NCBI GenBank assembly: GCA_937872225.1
Contig: CALMRZ010000023.1
Span: 1 to 64,000, forward strand
DNA length: 64,000 bases
DNA from: an uncultured Spirochaetota bacterium
Lineage (GTDB): Bacteria; Spirochaetota; UBA4802; UBA5550
Direction: 5' to 3'
Below, in pieces: positions 16,554 to 31,420 of the stretch. Position numbers and translations under genes: made by a program. Positions within the stretch are counted from its first letter, which is position 1; each line of letters opens with the position of its first letter. The notes under the pieces are model-generated. The model was not told the origin of the DNA, made no database searches, and was given only the letters and a program-made list of their open reading frames with translations.

Positions 16554-16757
16554 GTGAATAAAATACTTGATCCTATCAGCGGGATGATGACCTTCGTTCG
16601 CGAAGCGAAGGATGAATTGAAAAAAGTCACCTGGCCGACGAGGGACGAGGTGACGAGCTTTACGATGGTCGTTGTGGTGGCCCTGTTGGCGATCTCGTTG
16701 TTTCTCTGGCTCGTGGATACCGGGCTCATGTATCTGATAAAAACGGTAATGAAATAG
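16554..16757 (+). CDS. secE: preprotein translocase subunit SecE
   Basis: A 67-residue SecE, GTG start. It has the amphipathic helix with VREAKDELKKVTWPTRDEV, the conserved WPxxxE block, followed by one membrane helix (MVVVVALLAISLFLWLV). It clamps SecY in the translocon. The short single-helix form is usual outside Enterobacteria. Confidence 0.95.
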   Translation: MNKILDPISGMMTFVREAKDELKKVTWPTRDEVTSFTMVVVVALLAISLFLWLVDTGLMYLIKTVMK

Positions 16758-16760
16758 ATT

Positions 16761-17303
16761 ATGGCGAAAGAGTGGTATGTTGTTCACACCTATTCAGGCC
16801 ACGAGAACAAGGTCAAGCTTGCTCTCGAGAAGGAAGCTGAGAAGCGCGGCCTGCAGGAGAAGCTGATCCAGGTAAAGATACCTACCGTGGAGGTCCCCGA
16901 GGTCAAGGACGGGAAAAAGCGTGTCAGGTCGAAAAAATTCTTTCCCGGGTACGTCCTTGTGGAGATGGAGTTCGATGACGAGACCTGGGGCCTGGTCAAG
17001 GGCATCACCGGCGTCACCAACTTCGTCGGCGCGTACGGGTCGAGCAAGCCGAAGCCGCTGACCAAAGAGGAGGTCAATTCCCTTTTCGACCAGATGGGCG
17101 AGCAGAAAGTGAAGGAAAAGATATCCACCGTCGTGGATTTCTCGGTGGGCGAGCACGTGAAGGTAATAGACGGTCCGTTCAACAATTTCAGCGGCGTCGT
17201 CGAGGAAGTATACCCGGAAAAAGGCAGGCTCCGGGTGAAGGTCGAGATATTCGGCCGTGGCACGCCGGTGGAGCTTGACTTTCTGCAGGTCGGCAAGATA
17301 TAG
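16761..17303 (+). CDS. nusG: transcription termination/antitermination protein NusG
   Basis: A 180-residue NusG with the N-terminal NGN domain (WYVVHTYSGHENKVKLALEK, FFPGYVLVEMEF) that binds RNA polymerase and a C-terminal KOW domain (GEHVKVIDGPFNNFSGVVEE) that binds Rho or S10. It starts 3 bp after secE. No insertion domain is seen. Confidence 0.96.
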   Translation: MAKEWYVVHTYSGHENKVKLALEKEAEKRGLQEKLIQVKIPTVEVPEVKDGKKRVRSKKFFPGYVLVEMEFDDETWGLVKGITGVTNFVGAYGSSKPKPLTKEEVNSLFDQMGEQKVKEKISTVVDFSVGEHVKVIDGPFNNFSGVVEEVYPEKGRLRVKVEIFGRGTPVELDFLQVGKI

Positions 17304-17362
17304 CGATAATTTATTATTTAAAGAAGAAATTTCTTTTTTGTTTACTACTATAGAGGAATAAT

Positions 17363-17797
17363 ATGGCAAAGAAAGTTAAAACCGTTGTTACTGAAATCAA
17401 GCTGCAGATACCCGGCGGCCAGGCGAACCCGGCTCCTCCGGTCGGTCCCGCCCTGGGACAGCACGGCCTGAACATCATGGATTTCTGCAAGTCCTTCAAC
17501 GAGAAGACGAAAGACCAGATGGGAACGATCCTCCCGATCATCATCACCGTGTATGATGACCGGACCTACACGTTTGTCATCAAGACGCCCCCGGCGGCGG
17601 TCCTGATAAAAAAATCGCTGAAGATTGAGAAGGGGTCCCCGGAGCCGAACAAAACGAAGGTGGGCACCATCAACAGGAAACAGCTTGAAGAGATCGCAAG
17701 CACCAAGATGCCCGACATCAATGCGAATGATCTGGACGCGGCCGTCAAGATCATAGCCGGGACCGCCCGGTCGATGGGCGTCGATGTCGCCGAGTAA
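17363..17797 (+). CDS. rplK: 50S ribosomal protein L11
   Basis: A 144-residue L11. The N-terminus has the Pro-rich [20 protein letters not shown] that contacts GTPases and thiopeptides. The C-terminal 23S-binding domain ends [18 protein letters not shown] supports the ATG. It follows nusG by 59 bp and opens the L11-L1 pair. Confidence 0.96.
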   Translation: MAKKVKTVVTEIKLQIPGGQANPAPPVGPALGQHGLNIMDFCKSFNEKTKDQMGTILPIIITVYDDRTYTFVIKTPPAAVLIKKSLKIEKGSPEPNKTKVGTINRKQLEEIASTKMPDINANDLDAAVKIIAGTARSMGVDVAE

Positions 17798-17836
17798 TCG
17801 GCCGCCTGATAGATACAATTTCGAGGTACGTGAGCA

Positions 17837-18520
17837 ATGAAACGTGGTAAAAAAATAATAGCGGCCAGGACCAGGGTCGACCGGAACAAGCTGTACAACG
17901 TCGACGAAGCGGTCAAGCTGATGAAGGAGTGTAAGTATTCCAAGTTCGACGAAACGGTTGATATTCAGATCAAGCTTATCCACAAGAGCTTCCAGAACAT
18001 CCGCGGGTCCGCGAGCCTTCCCGCCGGCACCGGCAAGGAAAAAAAGGTCCTTGTCATCTGCAAGGGCGACAAGCAGCGTGAAGCCCAGGAAGCCGGCGCC
18101 GACTACGTGGGCGCCGAGGATATGATCGAGAAGATCAAGACCGGGTGGATCGATTTCCAGGCTGTCGTCGCGACCCCCGACATGATGAAGGAAGTCGGAA
18201 AACTGGGGCAGACCCTCGGCAAAAAGGGCCTCATGCCGAAGCCGAAATCGGGCACCGTGACCGAGGACATCAAGGGAATCGTGAAGGAGCTCAAGGGAGG
18301 CCGGGTCGAGTACAAGTCGGACAAGACCGGCGTCATCCACATGGGGATCGGCAAGATCTCATTCGCCGATGACGCTCTCATAAGCAACATCAGCGCCTTC
18401 TTCAACCAGGTCATGAAAGACAAGCCCTCCGATGCCAAGGGCAATTATATAAAGTCGGTGTTCATCAGCTCCTCCATGGGGCCTGGCATCAAACTCAATC
18501 ATAAGGGGATTGAAAAATAA
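17837..18520 (+). CDS. rplA: 50S ribosomal protein L1
   Basis: A 227-residue L1, the stalk protein that handles E-site tRNA and usually represses its own operon. Typical segments are LPAGTGKEKKVLVI, KKGLMPKPKSGTVT and the late IKSVFISSSMGPGIKL. The stop overlaps the start of rplJ by one base (TAATG), indicating translational coupling. Confidence 0.96.
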   Translation: MKRGKKIIAARTRVDRNKLYNVDEAVKLMKECKYSKFDETVDIQIKLIHKSFQNIRGSASLPAGTGKEKKVLVICKGDKQREAQEAGADYVGAEDMIEKIKTGWIDFQAVVATPDMMKEVGKLGQTLGKKGLMPKPKSGTVTEDIKGIVKELKGGRVEYKSDKTGVIHMGIGKISFADDALISNISAFFNQVMKDKPSDAKGNYIKSVFISSSMGPGIKLNHKGIEK

Positions 18521-19041
18521 TGGTAAAGCAATATAAAGTAGATGAAGTCTCGTCCATGGTCGACCAGCTCAAGGATAAGGGAAACATTATCCTCACGAAC
18601 TATTCCGGCATCAGGGTCAAAGACCTGAGCAAGCTCCGCAAGACCCTCAGAAGCAAGAACGCCGAGTACCGCGTCGTCAAGAACACCCTCTTCAAGCGCG
18701 CCCTGAAGGAAGTCGGCATCGAAGGTCTAGACGAGTACCTGAAGGGGCCGGTTGCGGTCGCCTTCGCCAAGGACGATGTCGGCGATGTAGCCAAGGCCCT
18801 CAAAGACTTCGCTAAAGACGTTGAGAAGTTCAGCTATTCCGCAGGCTACGTGGACAAGGTGCTGTATAACAGCGACCAGATCAAGAGGATAGCGGACCTT
18901 CCTTCAAAAGAGGTCGTCCTTGCCCAGCTGCTGGGAATGATCAACGGTCCGGCCCGGGGCATCGCCGTCGGCATGAACCAGATCATGGCTTCACTGGCGC
19001 GGGGCATCAAGGCAGTGGCCGAGGCGCAAAACAAGCAGTAA
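18520..19041 (+). CDS. rplJ: 50S ribosomal protein L10
   Basis: A 173-residue L10 that anchors L7/L12 dimers to the stalk. It shows NYSGIRVKDLSKLRKTLR, YRVVKNTLFKRAL and GPVAVAFAKDD, and ends in the helix that binds L7/L12. Coupled to rplA by a one-base overlap but separated from rplL by an unusually long 169-bp gap. Confidence 0.95.
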   Translation: MVKQYKVDEVSSMVDQLKDKGNIILTNYSGIRVKDLSKLRKTLRSKNAEYRVVKNTLFKRALKEVGIEGLDEYLKGPVAVAFAKDDVGDVAKALKDFAKDVEKFSYSAGYVDKVLYNSDQIKRIADLPSKEVVLAQLLGMINGPARGIAVGMNQIMASLARGIKAVAEAQNKQ

Positions 19042-19210
19042 CGGGGAATTTGCACGATAACCGTCCGCGGGGCGGAAAAATATAATTATTAAGTTAGAAA
19101 AGGTTCTGTTTCCAGTGTATATATAATATGCGGATACAATGCCTTTATAGGTTTTTACGATTCAATCGTATTAACTTGAAGAAATTCACTAAGTATAAAG
19201 GAGAATTACA
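19042..19210 (+). promoter_or_regulatory. structured rplJ-rplL spacer with promoter-like DNA
   Basis: Contains a 5-bp GC hairpin TCCGC-GGG-GCGGA (about 19064-19076) with no T-run, AT-rich DNA with a TATAAT near 19125, and a perfect palindrome TACGATT-C-AATCGTA (19156-19170). This could hold an internal promoter giving extra L7/L12, which is needed in several copies per ribosome. No -35 box is clear. Confidence 0.4.
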
Positions 19211-19588
19211 ATGGCTAATGTTCAAGAATTACTCGATGCGATCGGCTCCCTGACGCTCATCGAAGCGGCGGAGCTGGTCAAGGCGATGGAAGAAAAATTC
19301 GGCATTTCGGCCGCCGCTCCGGTCGCGGTAGCGGCCGCGGCAGGTCCCGCTGCAGCAGCTGAAGCGGCTGATGAGAAAACCGAGTTTGACGTGATACTGG
19401 CGGGCTTCGGCGACAACAAGGTCGCGGTCATCAAGGAAGTCCGGACCATCACCGGTCTCGGTCTCAAAGAAGCGAAAGAACTCGTCGAAGCCGGCGGCAA
19501 ACCGGTCAAAGAAAAAGTTTCCAAGGAAGAAGCTGAGAAAATCAAGCAGCAGCTGGTTGCGGCAGGCGCGACAGTTGAGGTTAAATAA
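19211..19588 (+). CDS. rplL: 50S ribosomal protein L7/L12
   Basis: A 125-residue L7/L12: an N-terminal dimerisation part ([20 protein letters not shown]), an Ala-rich hinge, and the factor-binding C-domain with the conserved [26 protein letters not shown] precedes the ATG at good spacing, the strongest ribosome binding site of this operon. Confidence 0.97.
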   Translation: MANVQELLDAIGSLTLIEAAELVKAMEEKFGISAAAPVAVAAAAGPAAAAEAADEKTEFDVILAGFGDNKVAVIKEVRTITGLGLKEAKELVEAGGKPVKEKVSKEEAEKIKQQLVAAGATVEVK

Positions 19589-19631
19589 TCTGGCGAGTGA
19601 TAATCATTTTTTTCCACAATAAACGGGCAAC

Positions 19632-19660
19632 AGGTTTGGTTGGCAACAATCAAACCTTTT
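19632..19660 (+). terminator. attenuator-like hairpin between rplL and rpoB
   Basis: AGGTTTGGTTG-GCAA-CAATCAAACCT, an 11-bp stem with one G-T pair, followed by only three more T residues and then GGCG. The short T-run suggests partial termination, as in the E. coli rplL-rpoB attenuator, lowering rpoBC transcription relative to ribosomal proteins. Confidence 0.65.
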
Positions 19661-19697
19661 GGCGTTTTTAAACATCTCGGTAAAGGTTTAAACATCC

Positions 19698-22600
19698 ATG
19701 CAAGAGTCAAAAAAAGTCGTTAATTTTGGCAAGATTATGACGGGTCTTGAGCTGCCCAACTTGATAGAAATCCAGCTGAAGTCCTATGACTGGTTCCTCC
19801 AGCCGGGCGCGGTCAAGAAGAAGTCCCAGGGGCTTCAGGCCGTGTTCGAGGAAATCTTCCCCATCGAGAGCCCCCACGAGGACGTCGTGCTCGAGTATCT
19901 CGACTATGAGATCGGCGAGCCGAAATACTCGGAGCTCGAGTCAAAGGAACGGGATGTGACCTACGCGGCGCCCTTGAAGGCCACCATACGGCTCATCAGG
20001 AAGGACAGCATGGAGGTGCGGGAGCAGTCGGTGTACATGGGGGACATTCCCCTCATGACGCCCCGCGGGACCTTTATCATCAACGGCGCGGAGCGTGTCG
20101 TTGTTAACCAACTGCACCGTTCGCCCGGTATCTTTTTCTTCTACGAGGAGGCCGAGCGCATCTACAACTACCGCGTCATTCCCGACCGCGGGTCGTGGCT
20201 TGAGTTCGAGATGGACCCGAAGGGGTACATCATTGCCCGGATCGACCGCAAAAAGAAATTCCCGGTCACGCTCCTCATCAAGGCCCTCGGGTACGAAACG
20301 GACGAAGAGGTGGTCAAACTTTTCTACAATACCAAGGTCATCCGGCTGAAGGGCGACGAGGAGTTTGCGATTCTCAACGGCAAGCGGGTCGCCCGCGATG
20401 TGGTGAGCAAACAGACCGGCGAAGTGATCATCGAGGTCGGCGAGAGGATCAGCATGGACATGATCGATCGCCTGAAAGAGGAAAAGGTCCATGACGTCGA
20501 GGTGATCGAATTTCCCAACAACAAGGAAGACTCCTACCTGAGCGCGACCCTGGAGGTCGAGAAGGAGTTCATCAACAAGCACGTGAAGTCCCCGGCCGCA
20601 GGCGAGCTCAAGAAGTCTGACCTGGCCCTTCTGACCATTCACGCCATCATGTGGCAGAGCGAGCCGACGAACCTTGAGAACGCGACCGAACACTTCAAGC
20701 GTCTCTTCTTCGACCCCAAGACCTACAGTCTGGGCGCGGTGGGGCGCTACAAGATCTCGAGCAAATTCGGGATGGACGACTTCGCCACCCAGACCCTGAA
20801 GCCCGAAGATATCGTTTATTCGTTGAAATACTTTTTATATCTCATAGCCGAAGCGGAAGGGTACGAGATCGAGGACAATGATCCCCGTTCGAAGACCAGG
20901 AAAAAAATGATCCCGACGGTCGTTGACGACATCGACCACCTGGGCAACAGACGGGTCCGTTCCGTCGGCGAACTGATCATGAACCAGATCAAGATCGGCT
21001 TCCAGCGGATGGAGCGCGTCATCAAGGAGCGGATGACCATCCAGGACCTGGACGTCATCACCCCGCAGGCGCTGATCAGCATCAAACCGATAACGGCCGT
21101 CATCAACGAATTCTTCGGTTCGAGCCAGCTGTCCCAGTTCATGGACCAAACCAATCCCCTGGCGGAGCTCACGCACAAGCGGCGGCTGAACGCCCTGGGG
21201 CCCGGCGGTCTCTCGCGGGAACGGGCCGGTTTCGAGGTGCGGGACGTGCACCCGTCCCACTACGGGCGGATGTGCCCCATCGAGACGCCTGAAGGGCCGA
21301 ACATCGGTCTCATCGTTTCCCTCAGCACCTACGCGCGCATCAACGATTACGGTTTCCTGGAGACCCCCTATCGCTATGTCGATAACGGCAAGCTGACCGA
21401 CCATGTCGAGTACCTCACGGCGGACAAGGAAGACCTCTACTTTATCGCCCAGGCGAACCAGGAACTGGACGACAAGGGGCATTTCGTGAAAACCATGATC
21501 CCCTGCCGGCACCGGGGCAACTTTCCCTACAAGAGACCGAAGGAGATCCAGTACATGGACGTTGCGCCGAGCCAGATATTCTCGGTGTCCACGTGCCTGA
21601 TCCCCTTCCTTGAGCATGACGACGCGAACCGGGCCCTGATGGGTTCCAACATGCAGCGCCAGGCGGTCCCCCTCATGATCGAGGAGGCGCCCTACGTGGG
21701 GACCGGCGTTGAGCCGAAGGCGGCCTATGATTCCGGCGTCCTCATGATATCCAACCATGCGGGCACGGTCGAGTCCGTCGATGCCGCGACCATCAAGATA
21801 AAAACCGGCTCCAACGAATATGTCACTTATGATATGATGAAATTCAAGAGGACCAACCAGGGCACCTGCTTCAACCAGCGACCGGTGGTCAGGCAGGGAC
21901 AGAAAATCAAGAAGGGCGATGTCCTCGCCGACGGCCCTGCCACCGACAACGGCCGCCTTGCCCTGGGCAAGAACATCCTGGTGGCCTTCATGCCCTGGAT
22001 GGGATACAACTTCGAGGACGCGATCCTCATTTCGGAAAAGCTTGTCGAAGAGGACACCTTCACCTCGATACACATCGAGCAGTTCGAAGTGGAGGCGCGC
22101 GAGACCAAGCTCGGGCGCGAGGTGATCACGAGGGACATCCCCAACCTGTCCGAAAAGGCGTTCCGCGACCTGGACCAGGACGGCATCGTGCGCCGCGGCG
22201 CCTACGTGCAGCCCGATGATATCCTCGTAGGCAAGGTGACCCCCAAGGGCGAGCAGGACCTGACCCCGGAATACAAGCTCCTTCATTCGATCTTCGGAGA
22301 AAAGGCGCGGGAAGTCCGCGACACCTCGCTGCGGGTCCCGAACGGCGTGGAAGGCATCGTCATAGACGTGAGGCGCTTTTCCCGCGAGCAGGGGGACGAA
22401 CTGGCCCCCGGCGTGGAAGAGCTGGTGAAAGTGTATATAGCGGACAAGCGGAAGATATCGGTGGGCGACAAGATGGCGGGACGCCACGGCAACAAGGGCG
22501 TTATCTCGAAGATCGTCCCGATCTACGACATGCCGTATCTGCCCGACGGAACGCCGATGGACATCGTTCTCAACCCCCTGTCCGTCCCCTCCCGGATGAA

Positions 22601-23231
22601 CCTGGGTCAGCTCCTTGAAACCGAGCTGGGATGGGCGGCTGAAAAGCTGAACACGCTGTTTGAGACTCCCATATTCGACGGGGCCAAGGAAAGCGATATC
22701 CGCGAACTCCTGAAGAAGTCGGGCCTGCCGGAGACGTCCAAGTCGATATTGTACGACGGCCGCACCGGGATGCCCTTCGAGCAGGAGGTCATGGTGGGCC
22801 AGATCTACATGCTGAAGCTGGCCCACATGGTGGACGACAAGATCCACGCCCGGTCAACGGGCCCGTACTCCCTGGTCACCCAGCAGCCCCTGGGCGGAAA
22901 GGCCCAGTTCGGCGGACAGCGCCTGGGCGAGATGGAGGTGTGGGCCCTCGAAGCGTACGGCGCCGCCTACACACTGCAGGAGCTTCTCACGGTCAAGTCC
23001 GACGACATGCTCGGAAGGGCGCGCATCTACGAGGCCATCGTCAAGGGCATCAATACGGCATCCCCGGGCATTCCGGAATCGTTCAACGTTCTCATCCAGG
23101 AGCTGCGCGGTCTGGCCCTCGACGTGAGGATCTATGACGACAAGGGCAAGGAGATAAGCCTCTCCGAATGGAGCGAAGGATACGGGAAAACCAAGAAGAG
23201 GATCAAGATCGATTCGCTGAAGAACATCTGA
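19698..23231 (+). CDS. rpoB: RNA polymerase beta subunit
   Basis: A 1177-residue catalytic subunit. The rifampicin region [17 protein letters not shown] continues [15 protein letters not shown], with Asn498 at the position of E. coli Ser531 and Ala at that of Ser522. Other core motifs are [34 protein letters not shown] and [12 protein letters not shown]. It is shorter than the E. coli protein, lacking large lineage-specific insertions. It sits between the attenuator and rpoC. Confidence 0.98.
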   Translation: MQESKKVVNFGKIMTGLELPNLIEIQLKSYDWFLQPGAVKKKSQGLQAVFEEIFPIESPHEDVVLEYLDYEIGEPKYSELESKERDVTYAAPLKATIRLIRKDSMEVREQSVYMGDIPLMTPRGTFIINGAERVVVNQLHRSPGIFFFYEEAERIYNYRVIPDRGSWLEFEMDPKGYIIARIDRKKKFPVTLLIKALGYETDEEVVKLFYNTKVIRLKGDEEFAILNGKRVARDVVSKQTGEVIIEVGERISMDMIDRLKEEKVHDVEVIEFPNNKEDSYLSATLEVEKEFINKHVKSPAAGELKKSDLALLTIHAIMWQSEPTNLENATEHFKRLFFDPKTYSLGAVGRYKISSKFGMDDFATQTLKPEDIVYSLKYFLYLIAEAEGYEIEDNDPRSKTRKKMIPTVVDDIDHLGNRRVRSVGELIMNQIKIGFQRMERVIKERMTIQDLDVITPQALISIKPITAVINEFFGSSQLSQFMDQTNPLAELTHKRRLNALGPGGLSRERAGFEVRDVHPSHYGRMCPIETPEGPNIGLIVSLSTYARINDYGFLETPYRYVDNGKLTDHVEYLTADKEDLYFIAQANQELDDKGHFVKTMIPCRHRGNFPYKRPKEIQYMDVAPSQIFSVSTCLIPFLEHDDANRALMGSNMQRQAVPLMIEEAPYVGTGVEPKAAYDSGVLMISNHAGTVESVDAATIKIKTGSNEYVTYDMMKFKRTNQGTCFNQRPVVRQGQKIKKGDVLADGPATDNGRLALGKNILVAFMPWMGYNFEDAILISEKLVEEDTFTSIHIEQFEVEARETKLGREVITRDIPNLSEKAFRDLDQDGIVRRGAYVQPDDILVGKVTPKGEQDLTPEYKLLHSIFGEKAREVRDTSLRVPNGVEGIVIDVRRFSREQGDELAPGVEELVKVYIADKRKISVGDKMAGRHGNKGVISKIVPIYDMPYLPDGTPMDIVLNPLSVPSRMNLGQLLETELGWAAEKLNTLFETPIFDGAKESDIRELLKKSGLPETSKSILYDGRTGMPFEQEVMVGQIYMLKLAHMVDDKIHARSTGPYSLVTQQPLGGKAQFGGQRLGEMEVWALEAYGAAYTLQELLTVKSDDMLGRARIYEAIVKGINTASPGIPESFNVLIQELRGLALDVRIYDDKGKEISLSEWSEGYGKTKKRIKIDSLKNI

Positions 23232-23336
23232 CCTCGCCCTCAAGGCCTCTTTGCCCGGCACGCATTGATCAAAGGGCAGGGGAAGAGAAGGGAAGAATAG
23301 ACGAGCAGCAATTAACTCTTTCAGAGGAAGCAACAC

Positions 23337-27578
<4,242 letters not shown>

Positions 27579-27590
27579 GAAAGGCGGCAT

Positions 27591-27613
27591 CCCTGCCCGG
27601 GAACCGGGCGGGG
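27591..27613. promoter_or_regulatory. GC-rich hairpin after rpoC
   Basis: CCCTGCCCGG-GAA-CCGGGCGGGG, a 10-bp stem with one wobble pair, 12 bp after the rpoC stop. No T-tract follows, so it could be a weak or factor-assisted terminator or a processing site rather than a canonical terminator. Confidence 0.55.
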
Positions 27614-27690
27614 GACTGCGGATCCGATATTAATCAAATTAATAACTTGACAAAAAATATCATAATTCGCAAATACCATTTTATCTATTT

Positions 27691-27720
27691 TTGACATCTC
27701 GGCGATGGTGTGAATATATA
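27691..27720 (+). promoter_or_regulatory. promoter for rpsL-rpsG
   Basis: TTGACA followed after 17-18 nt by ATATAT/TATATA, 36 nt before the rpsL ATG. A second TTGACA lies about 43 nt upstream with a poorer -10. The AT-rich setting after the rpoC hairpin supports a separate str-operon promoter. Confidence 0.6.
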
Positions 27721-27756
27721 CGATATTATTATAAGTAATCAGGAACAGGAGCAATA

Positions 27757-28131
27757 ATGCCAACAATCAACCAGTTAATCCGTCAGGGACGGGAAATGAA
27801 GAGGAAAAAGACGAAATCCCCGGCCCTGAAAAGCTGCCCGCAGAAGCGCGGCGTATGTACCAGGGTTATGACCTTTACCCCGAAAAAACCGAACTCCGCC
27901 TTGCGGAAAGTGGCACGGGTTCGCCTCACCAACGGCATTGAGGTGACGGCCTATATTCCCGGCATCGGCCACAACCTGCAGGAACACAGCGCGGTGCTTA
28001 TCCGGGGCGGCCGGGTCAAGGACCTTCCGGGCGTCAGGTACCACATCATCAGGGGCACCCTGGACACCCTCGGGGTGGACGACCGGAAAAAGAGCCGTTC
28101 GAAATATGGGACCAAGCGGCCCAAGGCATAA
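27757..28131 (+). CDS. rpsL: 30S ribosomal protein S12
   Basis: A 124-residue S12 of the decoding centre. The loop [15 protein letters not shown] keeps the Lys linked to streptomycin sensitivity, and [13 protein letters not shown] keeps the second Lys and the Asp that is methylthiolated in many bacteria. CAGGAGCA precedes the ATG. Confidence 0.97.
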   Translation: MPTINQLIRQGREMKRKKTKSPALKSCPQKRGVCTRVMTFTPKKPNSALRKVARVRLTNGIEVTAYIPGIGHNLQEHSAVLIRGGRVKDLPGVRYHIIRGTLDTLGVDDRKKSRSKYGTKRPKA

Positions 28132-28138
28132 TCATTAA

Positions 28139-28621
<483 letters not shown>

Positions 28622-28631
28622 TATAATGCGT

Positions 28632-28660
28632 GCGTGCCCCCGCCTCCGGCGGGGGCACGC
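28632..28660. promoter_or_regulatory. perfect 13-bp GC hairpin after rpsG
   Basis: GCGTGCCCCCGCC-TCC-GGCGGGGGCACGC starts 10 bp after the rpsG stop. It has no T-run. It may protect the mRNA end or act together with the true terminator 24 bp downstream. Confidence 0.7.
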
Positions 28661-28683
28661 CATGTTTAAAAAGAAGTTTTTCG

Positions 28684-28710
28684 AAATACCAGGCTGTCCT
28701 GGTATTTTTA
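28684..28710 (+). terminator. rho-independent terminator for rpsL-rpsG
   Basis: AAATACCAGG-CTGT-CCTGGTATTT followed by TTATAT, a perfect 10-bp stem. It should separate rpsLG from fusA transcription. Confidence 0.75.
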
Positions 28711-28714
28711 TATC

Positions 28715-28922
28715 TTGAGAATCCAGTGTCGTGACCGAGGACTCTTTTGAGAGCAAAGCCGCGGCAGATATCTCGCTCGTTCCGCCTCGTATTTACGTCC
28801 GTGTAAGACTCGGCTGCCGGCGCCCTCCGTGGCGCTACTGCTGCCAGGAGGGCAGCAGTAGCGCGAAGGACAGGCTGTCCGAGAGCGGCCTCGTTGAGAT
28901 ATTTTGCCGCTAGTATTCTCAA
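28715..28922. repeat. 208-bp element with terminal inverted repeats (MITE-like or structured RNA)
   Basis: Nested inverted repeats span the whole rpsG-fusA gap: ends TTGAGAAT (28715-28722) and ATTCTCAA (28915-28922), next GCGGCAGATATCTC (28761-28774) and GAGATATTTTGCCGC (28896-28910), and a central perfect 14-bp hairpin GCGCTACTGCTGCC/GGCAGCAGTAGCGC (28832-28864, loop AGGAG). No open frame looks coding. The arrangement fits a small non-autonomous mobile element or a folded RNA. No flanking target duplication was identified with confidence. Confidence 0.65.
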
Positions 28923-28985
28923 TGCAGTCGATCACGCCAGCCTGATACAAGTCACAGCCTTTGATTGAATATTTGAAGGAATACT

Positions 28986-31073
28986 ATGCCACGGGAATTG
29001 CCGCTCAACAGGACGCGTAATATCGGCATCATGGCGCACATCGATGCGGGCAAGACCACGCTCACTGAGAGGATACTCTTCTACACCGACAAAACGCACA
29101 AGATGGGCGAGGTGCACGAAGGGACCGCGGAGATGGACTGGATGGTGCAGGAGAAGGAGCGGGGGATCACCATCACGGCTGCGGCGACCTCCTGTTTCTG
29201 GAAAAACACGATCATCAATATCATCGATACGCCGGGCCACGTAGATTTCACCATGGAAGTGGAGCGGAGCCTCCGGGTGCTCGATTCCGCCATTGCCGTA
29301 TTCGACGGCGTTGCCGGCGTCGAGCCGCAGTCGGAGACCGTGTGGCGCCAGGCTGACCACTACCATATCCCGCGCATATGCTTTGTCAACAAGATGGACC
29401 GGGTCGGCGCCGATTTCGAACGGTGCCTGGACATGATCAGGGAAAAGCTCCATGCGCGGCCATTGCCGCTGCAGATCCCCATGGGCCTTGAGGACGCCCA
29501 CCGGGGCGTCATAGACCTCGTGACCATGAAGGCCCTGGCCTGGACCGATGAGCTGGGAATGGAAATACAGGAGGTTGATATGCCGGCCGATCTGGCCGAG
29601 AAGGCGAAACACTACCGCGATGCCCTCCTTGAGACCGTTGCCGAGAACGACGATGCCGTTATGCACAAGTACCTCGAGGGGATCGAGCCGGACGAGCAGG
29701 AGATACGGAACGTCATCAGGAAGATAACCACGGAAACGGTCGTGTTCCCGGTGCTGTGCGGCTCCGCACTGCGCAACAAGGGCGTGCAGCCGGTCCTCGA
29801 AGCCATCGTGGACTACCTTCCGTCGCCCCGGGACATCAAGCCGGTCGAGGGCCATAATCCCAAAAACACCGAAGAGATCATCACCCGGGAGGCAAGCGAC
29901 AAGGAGCCCTTTTGCGGCCTTGTGTTCAAGCTCATGAGCGATCCCTATGTCGGGAAGCTGTCATACCTCCGCGTCTACTCCGGACACATGAAGACCGGCG
30001 ACCAGGTCTTCAACGTGACGACCGGCAAGAAGGAGCGTGTGCAGCGGTGTCTCCGCATGCACGCCAACGACCGTGAGGACATCAAGGAGGTTTTTACCGG
30101 CGACATCGTCGCGGTCGTCGGCCTGCGGAGCGCCCGCACCGGCGATACCCTTGCCGACGAGAACAACCCTATCCTGCTCGAAAAGATGGAATTCCCCGAC
30201 CCGGTGATATCCGTCGCCATCGAGCCCAAGACCAAGGCGGACCAGGAGAAGCTTGAAACGGCCCTGCGTCGCCTCGAAGAGGAAGACCCCACCTTCCATG
30301 TCAATTCCGACCCTGAATCAGGGCAGACCCTCATCTCCGGTATGGGTGAACTCCACCTGGAGATCATCGTGGACCGGATCACCCGTGAATTCAATATCCA
30401 GGCCAATGTGGGCAAGCCGCAGGTCACCTACAAGGAGACCATTACCAGGACGGCGGAATCGGAGTCCCGTTATGAAAAACAGATCGGCGGCAAGGACCAG
30501 TTCGGCCACGTGGTCATCCGCATGGAGCCGGGTCAGCCGGGTACCGGCCTCGTGTTCAGAAACGAGCTCAAGGGCGAAGAGATCCCCGCTGCCTTTATCA
30601 AAGATGTCGAAGCCGGCCTGGCCGATGCCATGCAGGCGGGCGTGATCGCGGGCTACAAGATGGACGATGTCGCCGTGGCCCTGACGGGCGGCTCATACAA
30701 CGAGACGGCATCGATCCCCATGGCATACCGCATCGCCGCAAATAACGCCTTCAAGGAAGGGGCCCGCAAGGCAGGACCGGCCCTCATGGAGCCCGTCATG
30801 AAACTTGAAGTGGTATGCCCCGACGAATATACCGGGGATGTCATCAACGATATCAACTCCCGCCGCGGCAGGATAGAAAACATAAATATACGGGGCATGC
30901 TGAAGGTGGTCGACGCCTTTGTGCCACTCTCCGAAGTGTTCGGGTACGCCACCAGCGTGCGTTCCATGAGCCAGGGACGGGCGACCCATACCCTGCAGGT
31001 GTCCCATTATGAAATAGTTCCGAAAGAGATCACGGACCGCATAATCGGCAGGATGACCGGTGTTTATTATTAG
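28986..31073 (+). CDS. fusA: elongation factor G
   Basis: A 695-residue translocase GTPase. G1 is [16 protein letters not shown]3 DTPGHVDF, G4 NKMD. Domain IV carries [14 protein letters not shown] and the tip segment near RGRIENI. AAGGAAT supports the ATG. Full length with no truncation. It lies alone between the repeat element and a 347-bp gap, unlike the usual rpsG-fusA-tuf coupling. Confidence 0.97.
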   Translation: MPRELPLNRTRNIGIMAHIDAGKTTLTERILFYTDKTHKMGEVHEGTAEMDWMVQEKERGITITAAATSCFWKNTIINIIDTPGHVDFTMEVERSLRVLDSAIAVFDGVAGVEPQSETVWRQADHYHIPRICFVNKMDRVGADFERCLDMIREKLHARPLPLQIPMGLEDAHRGVIDLVTMKALAWTDELGMEIQEVDMPADLAEKAKHYRDALLETVAENDDAVMHKYLEGIEPDEQEIRNVIRKITTETVVFPVLCGSALRNKGVQPVLEAIVDYLPSPRDIKPVEGHNPKNTEEIITREASDKEPFCGLVFKLMSDPYVGKLSYLRVYSGHMKTGDQVFNVTTGKKERVQRCLRMHANDREDIKEVFTGDIVAVVGLRSARTGDTLADENNPILLEKMEFPDPVISVAIEPKTKADQEKLETALRRLEEEDPTFHVNSDPESGQTLISGMGELHLEIIVDRITREFNIQANVGKPQVTYKETITRTAESESRYEKQIGGKDQFGHVVIRMEPGQPGTGLVFRNELKGEEIPAAFIKDVEAGLADAMQAGVIAGYKMDDVAVALTGGSYNETASIPMAYRIAANNAFKEGARKAGPALMEPVMKLEVVCPDEYTGDVINDINSRRGRIENINIRGMLKVVDAFVPLSEVFGYATSVRSMSQGRATHTLQVSHYEIVPKEITDRIIGRMTGVYY

Positions 31074-31420
31074 AATGGGGGATGAATTTTTATATTTTTT
31101 TAAAAAAACCCTAATTTTCAATATTTTTTTATTAATTTCTTGACAGAATAAGCACATTTTTTTTAATTCTAAAACCCGCAATTTGTATGGGCAAAATTGA
31201 GTGGTACGCCTAAAAGTTGCTTTTTTTTGATGAATTTATTTCAAAAAGAGCGATTTTTTCCTTAAAAGAGTACCAGGAAAGGAAACCTTTTCAGGTAATT
31301 CAAAAGTTTCCTTAAGAACAATTTTTATTATTGGTTGTTACAATTTTAATATCATCCTTTTTTGTGGGTAGATATTTTACTCAATACTATGCAGGAAAAA
31401 TAATTAAGGAGTGAAATCCA
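31074..31420 (+). promoter_or_regulatory. fusA-tuf intergenic region with promoter candidate and leader hairpin
   Basis: AT-rich, 347 bp, no coding frame. TTGACA at 31140-31145 with a 17-nt spacer and a weak TTAATT would start a leader of about 250 nt. Within it AAGGAAA and TTTCCTT (about 31275-31315) can pair, extended by TTTT/AAAA around a small internal loop. AAGGAG stands 9-10 nt before the tuf ATG. This suggests tuf is transcribed separately. Confidence 0.45.

Noticed and set aside
20835-22847. A 670-codon minus-strand open frame inside rpoB
   Set aside because: Antisense shadow of the highly conserved beta subunit; no domain and no ribosome binding site.
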